A stretch of DNA of 64,000 nt, taken from assembly GCA_963576785.1 (NCBI GenBank), contig OY756145.1, positions 2,108,001 to 2,172,000 of the forward strand. The letters run 5' to 3'. The notes under the pieces were generated by a model. The model did no database searches, was not told the origin of the DNA, and saw nothing but the letters and a program-made list of their open reading frames with translations. Origin of the DNA: Chlorophyllum brunneum (taxonomy: Eukaryota > Basidiomycota > Agaricomycetes > Agaricales > Agaricaceae). The translations under genes were made by a program, and so were the position numbers. Shown here one piece after another: positions 26,010-37,555 of this stretch; within the stretch, counting starts at the first letter, position 1, and the number at the start of each line of letters is the position of its first letter.

Positions 26010-27075
26010 CTAAGCCTTGCGCACTATATACAAGTAATAATGGAAAGCCTCCCCTAGAGCCTTGACTTCAAGAGTTGTATTGGGCCTGGTTAGATAGTTC
26101 CGGCGGAAGTGGGGCTGACCGAACGTCAGATAGATGAAGGTTCCTCCGCTCCGGAGCACTCTTGGCCTTGATGAGATGACGAAGTAGCTGGGGCAAAATA
26201 AAGTCTTACCGGAGGGCCTCGTCAACCTCCTTATTGCAATCCTGAATGACTTGCTCTGGTGGATCCTAGTAAAACATCAAGAGAATGATAAACTGGATCT
26301 AGATGAACGTCAAGCTTACCCATACATCGCCCTTGGTGGTCATCATGGCGTCCATTGTACCTTCAAGTACTTAGCAGGTACATTTCTTGGGAGAGCCAAG
26401 AAGATAAGGCTCACCTTTGTCGATCGCAACATCAAACAACCCGTCGCTGAATTTTAAGTCTCGGACGTCCATTTCATACCCTGCACAACTCAGTTCAGAC
26501 ACTTGTTTATGATCTTTTGAAGGATTGAAGTGGTGACACACATTCCATCTCCAGCCGAGCCTTCTCATGACGTTGCTTCATCTTCTCGATCAAAATGCCA
26601 GAGTACTACAAAAGGCAGCAAGACTACTCTCGTTTCACCTACATAGCTGGTCCTAATCAAACGAAACGCACGTCTGTGTTGGTGATGTTCTTGTATCCAT
26701 CTTCCCACATCTGAACTCGAGAAATTTCACCACGACTCTCCGATCCGGGTTGAGAGGACATACGTCTTCAGATAACTTGGAATTTCCACAACCTAGCATA
26801 AGAATTTTGGATGCCTTACTCGGAATGAGTTCGTGCAATATTTCCGCTAGGTCCCCGTAAGACTTAAACCAATCGAAATCCGAGTCTCCATTTTCTCTGC
26901 AATGAATAGATTAGCTTACATAGATCGGTGCTGAATCAATTAAACAAACTGTGAGTATCTCTGGTCCCTGTATCGTCACGATAAACAACCTGAGCATCTC
27001 CAAAGAAGGTGTGGCACACCAGTATTCTTTGGTCCCGTATCCTTCATTCTTCGCTGGTAGGATATCCGGGGACAT
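26010..27075 (-). CDS. EEF1A-lysine-methyltransferase-like SAM methyltransferase (METTL13/EEF1AKMT4 type)
   Basis: The start at 27075 reads MSPDILPAKNEGYGTKEYW, the family N-terminus. After introns the sequence is ENGDSDFDWFKSYGDLAEIL, then SAM motif I SKILMLGCGNSKLSEDM, YEMDVRDLKFSDGLFDVAID, KGTMDAMMTTKGDVW-like sequence, DPPEQVIQDCNKEVDEALRP and RVLRSGGTFIYLTFGQPHFR, ending FHYYLYIVRKA; TAG at 26010-26012. About 230 residues in at least six exons. The family methylates lysines, elongation factor 1A among known targets; the substrate here is not readable from sequence. The exon just after KEYW (about 27020-26940) could not be joined confidently. Adjacent NDUFAF7 is also a methyltransferase but of another family. 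Confidence 0.82.
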
Positions 27076-28073
27076 GATAAAACCTAGCTAGAGATTTACC
27101 GCTTGAGAGGATCTGGTTTTCATCTGACAAGGCCGGGCCAAATAACTCACAACATATGGCCAGGCCCACCAGTTCCTACTCCTCCAGGACTCTGGTCTAT
27201 GTAAGTACTGATTCAATCATCAAGACTTCAACCTTAAACGTTTTTCCCTGATTAACTCTTCATGTAGTGTGCGAGGCTGCCAGTTGCATCCCTCCTGAAC
27301 GCCCCACCCTTCCCTGATGGCCCCCTTCCAATTAGTTAAATATCTACAAATACCACTTCTTGCTTATAAGCGTAAGCAAATGTCTTCCCGGTGCGCACGC
27401 CACACGCATCGGTAGGGCAAGGAACATGACCTCAAACCTCAAAGGCAATGTCGGGTTCTGTGCGATGGCACGAAATATATTTGTGGATCCCAGAGTTTTG
27501 GCACTTCATTCAATCGGGGCCACTCCAGTTCGGAATGAGTGGCACCACTCCTCCGCCTTTTCGCGAACTGTCAACCACCCTCAGAACTCTTCATTAACTA
27601 AGCTTCATTTCCGAGGTTCGCCTGCAAACAGGTTTACCGAAGTACGATTCCGTGGCATTCCCATTCTTTCCGATCGGCTCCCCGCATGAGCAACCCCACA
27701 TTCTCTCCGATGCTAGTTCCACCGCTGTTCCTTCTAGACCCGGTCTGCCTCTCGGAAAAAGCCAGAACACCGATATATTCGTGCGTCGACCTGCTTCTTG
27801 GACTCCTTAGGATCATCTTTTACCAACAGCTTGCATTAACTCTCGTGGTGATCCCTCGGGTTACCTTTGTTCCGTCATCTGGGCCTACGGCCAGTACTTG
27901 GGACGCCCTAGATTCGGTCACAACCTAGACAAAGCTAGGAACAAGGTTTTCTGATTGCTTAAGAGTGCTGCGCGTAAGTCAACGATCGATGACGGCCCTC
28001 ATGACACGTTTTTCTTGTTGAGGAATGAATAAATACACTTCTATATAAGACAGAGTATGTTTGGTGGACACGT
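27076..28073. other. 1-kb intergenic stretch, nothing recognised
   Basis: Contains the upstream region of the methyltransferase gene and the 3' flank of the carboxypeptidase. Short plus-strand frames (for example 27360-27689) have no recognisable domains. A possible 38-codon two-exon peptide from ATG 27154 is too short to support. Confidence 0.4.
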
Positions 28074-30309
28074 TTACAAGAAAGTACAGGTTGCAATAAA
28101 GCTCAGCAAAATAATCGTGATATGTGAAAGACCAAACTCTAAGGCCTTCGACGAGCTCGGTTTTGGGCTAGAGCCATCGCTGGAGATCGATTGGTTTGCC
28201 ATGATCTGAGTAAACATCTGGAGCGCAGCTTGTCCTGTTTGGAGGCTCCCGAACTAGAGGCAGCGGTGTAAATGAAACACCAGGAAGTTGGAACTGGGAA
28301 ATAATGGATAGTACTTACGGAATACGCTGGCACTTCGTGCCCGGCTCCAAAAACACGAACGTACGAGAAGGTGCCGGCGTTCTTGTACAGACCCGCGGCT
28401 TGCCCAGAGATGGTCCAAGTTTGGAAACTCTGTTGGTGGTATTCTTCGGAAAACTTGGTCGTGAGCGCATCAGCCTATAGCAAGACATGAGCTGCGTGTT
28501 ATTTTTGATGTTATCCGAGTGATACTCGCCATGAGCTCGACCCCCTGGTAATTGACAATGAAATCCTAGAAGAGGCATTCAACTCTGCAAAAAAGAAGGA
28601 TTGGAAGAACATACAACATCCCCATCATAGATAATTGTCCTGACGCCAGCATTAATCACACTCTCCAAGTCAGCACTAGAGTCTCTCATCCAATCACCTA
28701 TACCCCTTGATCAGGAACCTCTGTCATCACGTTGGTGGGTGGGAACGCACCGGTTGCTGCAAAGTTGAGGTAGACGAATTCGCTTGTTGTCGTCCAGTCG
28801 CTCTCAGCTCCGATAGTGGACTTGATAGAGTTGAGATAGCGCTGTGGGTCGCGGGGATATGGGTCCGTCGGTGGGTTGGAAGCATAATAAGGCTAGTAAA
28901 CGGATGGTCAATGGGTCGACGAGTAACTGAAGAGAGCGCTCCGTTACATTAATATTGTGAGTAAGTGTTGCTAAGATGTTAGTATTACAGAAATTTTGTG
29001 CATCGGAGCAGACTGTATCTGTTCCGTTATTATAGCAAGCAGTGATCTGGGGGTGTGGATGAACATCTGGAATAAAGGTAGACTATATTGTGGCATACCT
29101 GTGCTCTGCAACCACCAGGTTGTACCCAGGAATTATTGGCGAAACTAAGGTCGCTCGAGTTGAAAACGCGGAAAGTGTTGTTGAAGGCGTAATTTATGAT
29201 TCCTTGGTATTGTGGTAGAGGAGCCTAGCGCCCAGGTTGGCATTGGGAAATTTTCTAGCGATCACGGGAAGCCACTCACTGTCAGACCATTGCCAATGCC
29301 CAGTGTTTTGAGGTTGATTGTGACTCCTTTCACCTTCCCAGAAGCAATAGCTGCGTTTTGGGACAGGAAGTACCTGCATTAGGCGTTGTCAGTGATCCCA
29401 AAATTAATGTATAGCAATCCTTTAACTAACGAAGCGAATGCTGGGCCATAATGACCACCGTAACTAAATGACCATCAAAGATCAGTCTTGGGCAACCCGG
29501 TACTTGTAAAATCACATACGATTCGGTCCAGATAGCTAGGTCTCGACTCTGGTAATGTGAAAATTTCGAATCAGAAAGCCACATCTGCATGAATGTCCAT
29601 ATATCCTGGGCTGCGGCAGCAGATGTTCCGACTGTCCTGTTCCCAGTAGAAAAGCCGACACCGACCGGCTGGTCAATATAGAGCATGTTCGCCCGTTCAT
29701 TCCAAGAGTAGGGATTTGAAGACACCGTGTCAGTATCATTGTTGATGCGACAAGGTCCGTGTTCTTGGGTCAAGCCTATCATACTTGAGCTCCCTGGCTG
29801 CAACAAGGCTCAGATATCGTACACAGCTTAAGCCAGGTCGTCACTTACACCGCCATTGAACCAAAGGACAAGGGGAGCTGTATCGGGATTGTTGCGAGCA
29901 GCAAAGAACCAGAACCTGGCAAAAAGACATGAACAGAGAATAGTCACGACCTGCCTAGCCACATACCAAATACTGCCATCCTGGGTTATATCACCATAAC
30001 CAGAGGCCTGGTATACTCCACTAGTCGTTTCTGATTATAGTAAATCAACGAAGAACACAAGAGGGTGACAAGAAGCCGTTACTCACCACAGATCCCTGAG
30101 TTCTCCACTACGCCTCGTAACTGGCCAGGAACGCGCTGGATATTCGCGCTAGCAGGATCGCTAGTCAGTAGGACCGTCGGAGCAACCAAATCCGTGCCGC
30201 CGCCACTACCAACTCCACTACCTAATACGCCATTCAGAACTGGTACCTGACCTGCTTGGACTTCTGCATTTAGGATTGATAGCGCTAGGGCCACATGACT
30301 GAGCCTCAT
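28074..30309 (-). CDS. Secreted serine carboxypeptidase (family S10) with hydrophobic C-terminal tail
   Basis: The start at 30309 reads [19 protein letters not shown], a signal peptide. Mature blocks, over about ten short introns: [40 protein letters not shown] then [24 protein letters not shown], the catalytic-serine block [25 protein letters not shown], the catalytic Asp in IIYDGDVDFIVN and His in [12 protein letters not shown]. After the last intron the protein continues [20 protein letters not shown], a Ser-rich segment ([15 protein letters not shown]) and a hydrophobic end [23 protein letters not shown] at 28074-28076. The Ser/Asp/His triad is complete. The tail fits a GPI-anchor signal or a membrane anchor, so the enzyme may be held at the wall or membrane. 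It removes C-terminal residues from peptides at acid pH in known relatives. Confidence 0.9.
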
Positions 30310-30881
30310 GGTTGACCTAATTTCAAACTGGGGGAGAGCGAGAAGGCGGAGAAGAGAGAAATCACTTCTGGTAACATCATTTAACCCAGAGGGAAAGGCG
30401 CCCTCGGCTGGTCGTGATGGACGACGGCCTGGATTAGGCTGTGCTATAAACCCAAAAGTAGACTAGGTGGTCCAGGGATATCGTGATGGGTCGTGGTATG
30501 ATGCTTTTTACTGTTTTGATATCAACGCTGCGGTTGCTGGAACGTAGGCTGGGAAGCGTAGATCTATTAATGTACATATTATGGTCCGGGGAAGACCTTC
30601 AGATCAAGGAGAAAGCCCTGCTGCAACAAGGTAAAAAAAGCGTGGTAGAACAGCAGGGCGTGATGTCATTCAAGCTCATGATCTCGCCAGGTTGGCCAGT
30701 AGCATAGGATGACCGCAGCTTGTATGTACCACAATGAAAACGATGGTGATTCGTGTGATTATCGTGGTACGTCGTGTTGACACGAAACCTTGACGGAGGA
30801 ACCGAGCAAGCGGCTCGAACAGGGGCCTCGGAACCACGCAATGCGGAGATAGTTTCTCGAGGCATATTCAGCGCAACTTCA
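30310..30881. other. Carboxypeptidase upstream region
   Basis: 570 bp between the carboxypeptidase start and the end of the BTB gene. A TTTATAG on the minus strand near 30450 could be a TATA-like element. No gene seen. Confidence 0.3.
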
Positions 30882-31983
30882 TCAGTCCCAATGAGACTCA
30901 GTATTGAAGTCGATGTCAATTTCAATCTGAAGAAACGTGAATTAGGCGAAACCGCCCCTATGTTGGTGGAACACGTACCGAAGCCAATTCCCTCTCAATT
31001 TCTACCGCCAGGATCTCCGAGAAGGCCTCTAAATCTCCGGCCGCACGAGGACCGCATGTTGGGCAGCGCTGGGCGTTCGAGACAGCTTTTTCTCTCAAGT
31101 CAAATTTCTTCACCGAAACACCCCAGGGCCGCTGCTGAACTTCCGCCGCAACATCTCGAATCCATTCTACAAACCACCTGCGGGAATCAGGATACCCTGC
31201 ATCCCTCCTCGTTCGCGTTCCAGTCCCGGGACACCTCTGGCATGCAATCCAAACCCACTCGTCATCAAATTCTGCCAGGGCAGGCTGCATTCTCGCACGA
31301 GACGCGGCTACTTCACCACAGATTCGATGATACTGCTGTAGTCGATGATATACCGCAGCCGTGATGTGAACAAGTTCTTCAAAATAGGCAGAGTTCGATA
31401 GCGGCTGGCGGAGAGTATATCGTGCCGCCATTTTAGCTTCGATGACCCATCCGAAGCGATAGGCAATAGCAAAGACTCTCAGTGGCTGAGACTCTAGGAA
31501 CCGGGGTTCCAATAAAGTTTTCCTCGCAAATCGTTTGACCCCGTCCATTTCAAACTTAAACGCTGCCTGTGTGATGGATTGAAGCTCCTGCAGAGATGAT
31601 AGTCGGGGCACATCAAGCAGCGCGATGGGGTAACAAAACTGCAATAGCAGGTGAATTGTTCGTTTGTCCTCGGACATCTGAATGATAGGTATACCATCCT
31701 CATACTCCTCCGTGTATGCGGGGGAATTAGGCTGAGGAAGAGTGAAGATCATGGCAAAAAAGGGAGATGCCAAGGACAGGAATAACTTGAAGACTCGGAA
31801 GTCGACAGGTTCCTTGTCCGATGAGCGGAGAATAACATCGGCATCGGGGTGGTCAAAAGGCTCGGGCGCCATTATAGTGAGTCTGGGCGGTCTTGAGGAT
31901 GTAGACATTGTCGAGAGCTGCATCGAACGTGGGACAATGGCATCGAGTGGGGCATCACGAGCTAAAGCCTGCCTCGAGGCCAT
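30882..31983 (-). CDS. BTB/POZ domain protein of the basidiomycete-expanded family
   Basis: ATG at 31983. Residues about 45-150 form a BTB fold: FDHPDADVILRSSDKEPVDF, RVFKLFLSLASPFFAMIFTL and IIQMSEDKRTIHLLLQFCYP, then FKFEMDGVKRFARKTLLE and a helical region VFAIAYRFGWVIEAKMAARY typical of this family. The C-terminal part has a CPTC pair. Unspliced, the frame ends at 30958 after ELASVRVPPT. A GTACGT donor right after ELAS and an acceptor TTCTTCAG let it continue as IEIDIDFNTESHWD to TGA 30882-30884, which I prefer. Members may act as Cullin-3 adaptors; substrates are unknown. It is in tandem with the RING gene, 187 bp away. Confidence 0.8.
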
Positions 31984-32170
31984 TTCATGCCGTTTATGGA
32001 ACCACCCGTCAAATCACAATATTCATGGGTATCTGTCTTTGACGCTAGGCGCTAATGTTTTACATACAATGAAGATGCGAGATATCAAATAATGCACAGA
32101 ATATGTAGATGATTGCAGCCAGAAAATGACCATAGCACAAGGAGATAAGAGCTATTCAGCTTTTAGAGTG

Positions 32171-33137
32171 TCATGATATCTCCGTCCCGGCTCGAACAGC
32201 AGTATGTCTGTCGTCCGTTGTTGAGTCATCGTCATGGGCCGTCCGCGCGAGCTTAGCTGGCGGAGAGCGTGGAAGGGCGCTGTCATCACTGTCAGCCCGT
32301 AGTCGTTTTCGGGAGCGTCCATCGGTTGGCGGACAGGGTCTCTGCGGTAGAACCGACAGACACGCTGGCTGGCCAATGACTGCGGGTAACGGGTGGGATA
32401 CGTGGGGATTTGATCCGAGCCTCTGTGGAGGTAGGGCGGTCATCATAGCCCGGAGAATTACTCTATCAAATAGTTACTCCTACTCAGAACTGGCGGTGTT
32501 ACGGTTTACATATGAGGTACTCACTGTTGACGTCGGAAATCATGATCTAGTCTAAGATAATTTTTTTGAATTTTGTCCCGTTGTTGAATGGCCTGAGTAA
32601 CCTGGTCTTTGGCAGTTCGCGACATTTCCAGAAGACCCAGTGTAGCCGCTGACTGCACTTCAGCCCGCTTACGCCACATGAAACAATTATGACGCAGAGC
32701 GTCATTTTCGGCTTGCAGTCTTGCGGCCTCCGTCGCAAGGTTGCATGAATGTTCCGGTGTCGGTGTGTCCGGCCGTTCGGTTTCGGTTTTATGTGGAAGG
32801 TCCAGGTACACTCTACGTATGCTGGATGTCAGGTGGGGTCGGAGATGATGGGGCACGGTCGACAAGTCTAGAGGCGCTGCACATATGGTGGTGAGTATGA
32901 TTAGGCGCCACGATTGCTCACTAAACATACACAAGTAGTAATGTGCACGGCATGTTGGACATGCATGCAGCGTTGAATAGGGCTGGATTGCTTGAACCGC
33001 TCTCTTGAGACAGTCATGGCAGAATATGTGTCCTAGCCAAGACGTCATTATTGAAGTAGGAAGAGAGAGGGGATCGACGTACCACAAGGCAACGAGACTG
33101 GCGAACTAAAATCGTCTAGGCAAATGCAACACGGCAT
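32171..33137 (-). CDS. RING-finger protein with coiled coil
   Basis: The start at 33137 reads MPCCICLDDFSSPVSLPCG, then an intron and GHIFCHDCLKRAV followed by ACPTCRAHYYL: a complete C3HC4 RING at the extreme N-terminus. A second intron (donor GTATGT) leads to SPLDLSTVPHHLRPHLTSSI. A coiled coil follows (EAARLQAENDALRHNCFMWR to RDKIQKNYLRLDHDFRRQQ). The last exon carries proline-rich sequence and a basic motif, GRSRKRLRADSD, that could be a nuclear localisation signal, then PRSPPAKLARTAHDD and TAG near 32171. About 260 residues. This is a basidiomycete-type RING protein, probably an E3 ubiquitin ligase; the substrate is unknown. Confidence 0.8.
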
Positions 33138-34307
33138 TCCAATGACGGACTGGATAACTGGAGGGAAAGTAGTATATGTGGACAACCACAAGGGGGGACA
33201 AGCGAGCTGGAGGGTTTGATGGGTCGCTATATAGTAGATGAGCTCAGAGATTTGTCAACGGCTTGATCATGCATGTTCAAGAATACTTACACAAATTCTA
33301 GCCAGTCGAGTAATCATGTTAAGCTCAATCAGCATGTCACGAACCGTTCCGGGATCGCCCAATCCGAAAACGTTTCCGAGCTATGGGCCATCGGCAAACG
33401 GGATCTTGACATTGCGACGGTCGTGCACTCCCCTCCCAAATGCGTCAGGTGTCGGTGGAATACAATAGCCGTGTTATGTCGCTCCAGATCAAGGTCGGAC
33501 GGTTTTAGGTATCCTGCAAGGTCCTGGGTTGCCCGCAACTGGGAAGTGGGTCGAGAATCCGAAGTCACGGTATCTGCTAGCGCTTTGTAAGGATTAGGCC
33601 GGATGAGACACGGAACTCACTAGGCCGCAGCTCGTAGCATCCAGTGCTTCCAAAGCACATTAGCAAAACCACCTCCTGCTCAGCGCCGTCCATCCCTGCA
33701 CTGTTGATCAGGTTGATGTCCGTGGATCTGTGATCCTGGTACGGCCCTAATTCAAGCGCCGCTAAATTCGGTAATCCTGGAAGCGGAGTAGTTTTGCGAC
33801 CGACGGTGCGTGAGGGCTGGCGGGAAATGAGAAGGCATGAGCATCGTCGAGCTGGTTTGGGATCGGATACTCGTGCTGCTTCGTCATTGGCTGGAAGCAT
33901 TGGTATAAGCGTTCAAGCTATTTTAATCGACTCTTCAGGTGATTATCAGCCCGAAAGCGCACCATTCGGCAGCGAGTCTCCGTTGGGCTCCAGACATCAT
34001 GCCACTATACTGCTTGGAAGGAGAACGCCATCGATTTTCTTGTTACTCCTCGGATAGGGAAGGATCACGAATACCCGAAACCCGGATGAGAAGGCAGAGG
34101 ATGCTAAGCACTGAGACACGATGTGTAATTGACCCGACATGGGTTTGTCAGTCGGACTTGGGATGAACCTCGGAGCTGAAGGATGACATAATCACGGCGA
34201 TGTCCGTGATGGACTGTGCAGCACCCGGAATAAGGTTTCAGCCACCAGCCGGCGCGGCGGCTCTGGACACACGGTCAGAGCAGCGACAGACCACCAACGC
34301 CGACAAA
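33138..34307. other. Upstream region of the RING gene and RPL11, one doubtful gene
   Basis: About 1.2 kb between two divergent starts. Holds the doubtful minus-strand gene 33329-33900. The last 100 bp before 34308 form the RPL11 leader (ACCACCAACGCCGACAAA ATG). Confidence 0.35.
33329..33900 (-). CDS. Hypothetical protein (weak)
   Basis: ATG at 33900 opens MLPANDEAARVSDPKPARRC. The frame reaches CFGSTGCYELRP and can be joined through a good intron (donor GTGAGT, acceptor GCGCTAG) to TVTSDSRPTSQLRATQDLAG, ending IPERFVTC, about 170 residues. A competing frame over the last 100 bases, FGLGDPGTVRDMLIELNMIT followed by RLARIC, also looks protein-like but contains stops upstream. I recognise no domain. 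Confidence 0.3.
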
Positions 34308-35001
34308 ATGGTGAGTAATAATCCACGCCAGCTCTTTGCCAATGCTGATCACATATTTCTCGACCCCAGGCCGACCAAAAGACAACGACACCGTCCAACC
34401 CCATGAGGGAACCCCGCATCGACAAGCTCGTAATCAGTACGTTGGGCAACCATCCAGACATGCAAGACTAATCCGTACCCAACAGACATCTCCGTCGGTG
34501 AATCTGGCGATCGTCTGACCCGTGCCTCCAAGGTGTTGGAACAGCTTACCGGTCAAACCCCCGTCACCTCAAAAGCTCGCTACACCGTCCGAACATTCGG
34601 TATCCGTCGTAACGAAAAGATTGCCGTTCACGTTACCATCCGTGGCCCCAAAGCTGAGGAAATCTTGGAGCGTGGTCTGAAAGTAAAGGAGTACGAGCTG
34701 CGGCGCAAGAACTTCTCAGACACTGGCAACTTCGGTTTCGGTATCCAAGAACACATCGATTTGGGCGCTCGTTACGACCCTAGCATTGGTATCTTTGGTA
34801 TGGACTTCTATGTTGTTATGGGCAGACCAGGCGATCGAGTGGCACGGAGGAGGGCGAAGAAAGCTCGCATTGGGTTCACTCACCGCATCAAGAAGGAGGA
34901 TACGATGGCATGGTTCAAACAGCGTTTCGATGGTATCATCCTTGTATGTCTTCTTTTCCTGTGGTCCGCCCGCAGCTCCTCACTGGTCTGTACAGAAATA
35001 A
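34308..35001 (+). CDS. RPL11: 60S ribosomal protein L11 (uL5)
   Basis: Four exons: 34308-34310 (the ATG alone), 34370-34436, 34486-34943 and 34996-35001, totalling 178 codons. The protein reads [21 protein letters not shown], then [40 protein letters not shown] and the L5 signature region [20 protein letters not shown]. It continues [35 protein letters not shown] and ends [14 protein letters not shown]. The last intron (GTATGT...TGTACAG) leaves a terminal exon of AAA TAA only; reading on past 34943 gives an unrelated hydrophobic tail. At 177 residues it matches the family. It binds 5S rRNA and 25S rRNA in the central protuberance. Confidence 0.93.
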
Positions 35002-35240
35002 ACGTACAAAACCACCTCCCACCCTCACTTTGCGTAATTCGTGCTTCATTATGGCACTTTATACTCTATGCATGTGTTACGTATGCGCCATGAACGCGGT
35101 TTCGTTGTCTCTCGGGCACTGCATCGGGCAGGTGGTTATGATTCCATGTTTGCCTTAATCATATTCATCGGGGTTCCATGCAAAAAAGTTACAGTGAGGT
35201 ATAAATAACGCGAGAATTGCAAAAACAAGGATATGAGCAT

Positions 35241-36591
35241 TTAGAACGGTTGAACGCGGATGGTTGACTTGGGTCCAACGTGGACAGCAGTAGTCGGGTG
35301 CCCTTTCGCATCTAGGTTTAAAGGGAACTTGGAGCTGGCCTTGGAAGTGCTAGGTGGCTGTTTTCTGAGGACGCCGTTCGTTTTCTTGTTCGTAATGTTC
35401 CAATTGGAACCAAATCCGGGTCGGGGCATGCCCTCGAACTCGAAGTTACCAACGTCAACCCAGCCTTCATCTTTTGAGAGCACCTGGAGAGACGAGAGGT
35501 TGGACGTGTGCATGTTTGGCCAGGAGGGTGTCGCGGCGAGCAAGTGATCTTGGTCGAGGTCCTAGCAAAATTGAGCAAACCATTTCTACATCAACTTGAT
35601 AAGGCTTACCATTAGAGAGCTCTGTTCTCCTGTCGTGTTTTCCGTCTCTTGTAGCTTCGTGTTCAACTCGTCTACTTCTTTCTTTAAGATTTTGAGTTTC
35701 TTTGACTTTAATGCATCCTAGAATAGTCGTCAACAGGGAGAATCAGAAACAGTGAAGGTAATTACATACCGAAGACTTGAATCTGTTGAGTGAATCCATC
35801 GCCCGTTTTTGTTCGTCCTCCTTCGCTGCCAGGTTTTTCTTCATATCAGCTAAAATGTGTTGCGATTCTTCCGCCTTTGTGCGCAACATCTCAGCAGATT
35901 CAAGAGCTTCCAGATAGTTGTTCTGGAGGATCCCGTTTGACTTGCGAAGGTCACTAACTTCCTTTTCCAAGGACTCCAGTCGGCGTGTTTTCGTCGTGAG
36001 ATTGTTGGAGTTTCGGTGGTCGTGCTCTTCTAGCTCCTGTATCCTCTTCCTGCCTAGATCTAGTTCCTCAAATAACGGAATGATGCGTTGGGAAAAGTCT
36101 TCAATTGCCTGGCATAGTCGTTCCTGAAGATGAACGAGCTGTCAATCACCCTCGGAATGGCGAGGGATGATATACGCACTGCATTGCTCTCCTCAGTGTT
36201 TTCTGCAGCTTTTGTCAGCTTATCGTGGGCACGCTTGACACTGATTGTCTTGCAGGTTTTATCCATTCGGCTCAATCCGTCTATGAGATAGTCGACAGAG
36301 GAACCAGTTGGGTCGACAATGACTGGGTGGAATACGAGCTGACTTGCGTCGGTTCTGAGCAATAATTTGCGGCATAGAGGACAAGGAATTTTCCGCCGTT
36401 CTGCCCGGGAAAACATGTCATGGATGCAATTTTTACAGAAGGTGTGTCCTGGAAACCGAAATGTGGTGGGTTAGGTGTGTACTACATGTGAAAAACACAG
36501 AGTTACCGCAAGGAAATACTCGGAACGATTCGATTTCTAGTTTGTCGTCGAGACATATTTTGCATTCCCCTCGTACTGCGAATGAGGCCAT
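35241..36591 (-). CDS. TRAIP-like RING-finger E3 ligase with coiled coil
   Basis: The start at 36591 reads MASFAVRGECKICLDDKLEI, and across the first intron FRVFPCGHTFCKNCIHDMF, then IPCPLCRKLLL: a complete RING near the N-terminus. Next come HPVIVDPTGSSVDYLIDGL and a long heptad-rich coiled coil (RLCQAIEDFSQRIIPLFEEL to EEQKRAMDSLNRFKSS, then DALKSKKLKILKKEVDELN). The C-terminal exon (35543-35241) has NEGF-like aromatic sequence DEGWVDVGNFEFEGMPRPGF and ends STIRVQPF; TAA at 35241. About 390 residues. RING plus coiled coil plus disordered tail matches TRAIP, a replication-stress ubiquitin ligase, in layout; orthology is inferred, and other RING-coiled-coil proteins are possible. It is convergent with RPL11. 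Confidence 0.7.
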
Positions 36592-36763
36592 GGATGAGAT
36601 GTACACTGACTGGGCCTGACGCGTGCCTCCTGCAGGGCTGACGCGTGTTTATTAGAAACACGGGTCGCGTAGCAGGGTCACGTGCAGGTCATCATAAACC
36701 AGAGTTATTATAGTAGGATTTATCTATCCTTCGTATCGACTGGACTTCTGAAATTAAACAGCC

Positions 36764-37555
36764 TCATCTCCCTCCAGCGAAGAACCGGACACCCTCTCCA
36801 TCTGCGATACTGATCGTCTGTGCTCTCCCGCTCTTGACTAGGATGGATATTGCTTTCCTCAGGAGAGGAACAGGTATTCCAGAGAGCGGGGATTCAACTG
36901 GGGGGTCCGTGATCTCGTAGAAAGTTAAAATCGTGTTCAGTTGGCCAGTATCAACAGCCTGTGGGTGATAGCAATCAGAAAAATACGATTTGTGCCGAAG
37001 AACGAACCTACCCAACGATGAAGGGCATCAGCCCACTCTTCTGGAAGGCGCCAATACACCAGCAGGGATCTAGTCTGCTTGGGAGGCTCGTATGCGGCAA
37101 CATTACGCTGCACCATGGTGGCAAGAATCGCAGACAGATGGGAAGGCAACAATTTGCCTGTTATTGAGGGGGTATTTTCAGTCTCCTTGTCGGGGATAGA
37201 GAAGTGCGACATACGTTTTATCCGCTCGTTCCGTAGTATTTCGTCCCAGTCGCTCCCGGCAGTCTCTGCATCTTCTAACTGTATGGTCCATAGTTTGCGA
37301 TATCTCGCATACGATAATATGAGCTTTATCCAATGATCAGTGACCACGGCTTGAGAAACCGGATTGGGTTGTTGGCTAGAGGTACACGAGTGAGTCCGGG
37401 TGGGCTTGGTGTGTGGAGGATCACCTACGAAAAGAACGGAGCTGCAGAGTGGATTGAAGGTAGCAGAAACCCTACAATAAGCAATGAGCTATCGGTAGCG
37501 TCGTGTCTGAGGATGTACACATACCAGATGGTACCTTGTGCGTGGTAAGAGCCAT
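36764..37555 (-). CDS. VPS25: ESCRT-II subunit VPS25
   Basis: Winged-helix subunit of ESCRT-II, acting in multivesicular-body sorting at endosomes. The start at 37555 gives MALTTHKVPSGFLLPSIHSA across a first intron, then PFFSQQPNPVSQAVVTDHWI (the family N-terminus) and KLILSYARYRKLWTIQLEDA. The second half has MVQRNVAAYEPPKQTRSLLV, YWRLPEEWADALHRW and after an intron AVDTGQLNTILTFYEITDPP, with PLLRKAISILVKSGRAQTIS and IADGEGVRFFAGGR at the end; TGA at 36764-36766. About 200 residues in four exons, as expected. Both winged helices and the LRKAI-AQ motif facing VPS20 are present. Confidence 0.92.

Noticed and set aside
27154..27340. Two-exon 38-residue peptide from ATG 27154
   Set aside because: Good splice signals, but too short and unconserved-looking to support.
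30774..31364. 196-codon plus-strand frame
   Set aside because: Antisense to the BTB coding region, whose frame shows a clear fold.
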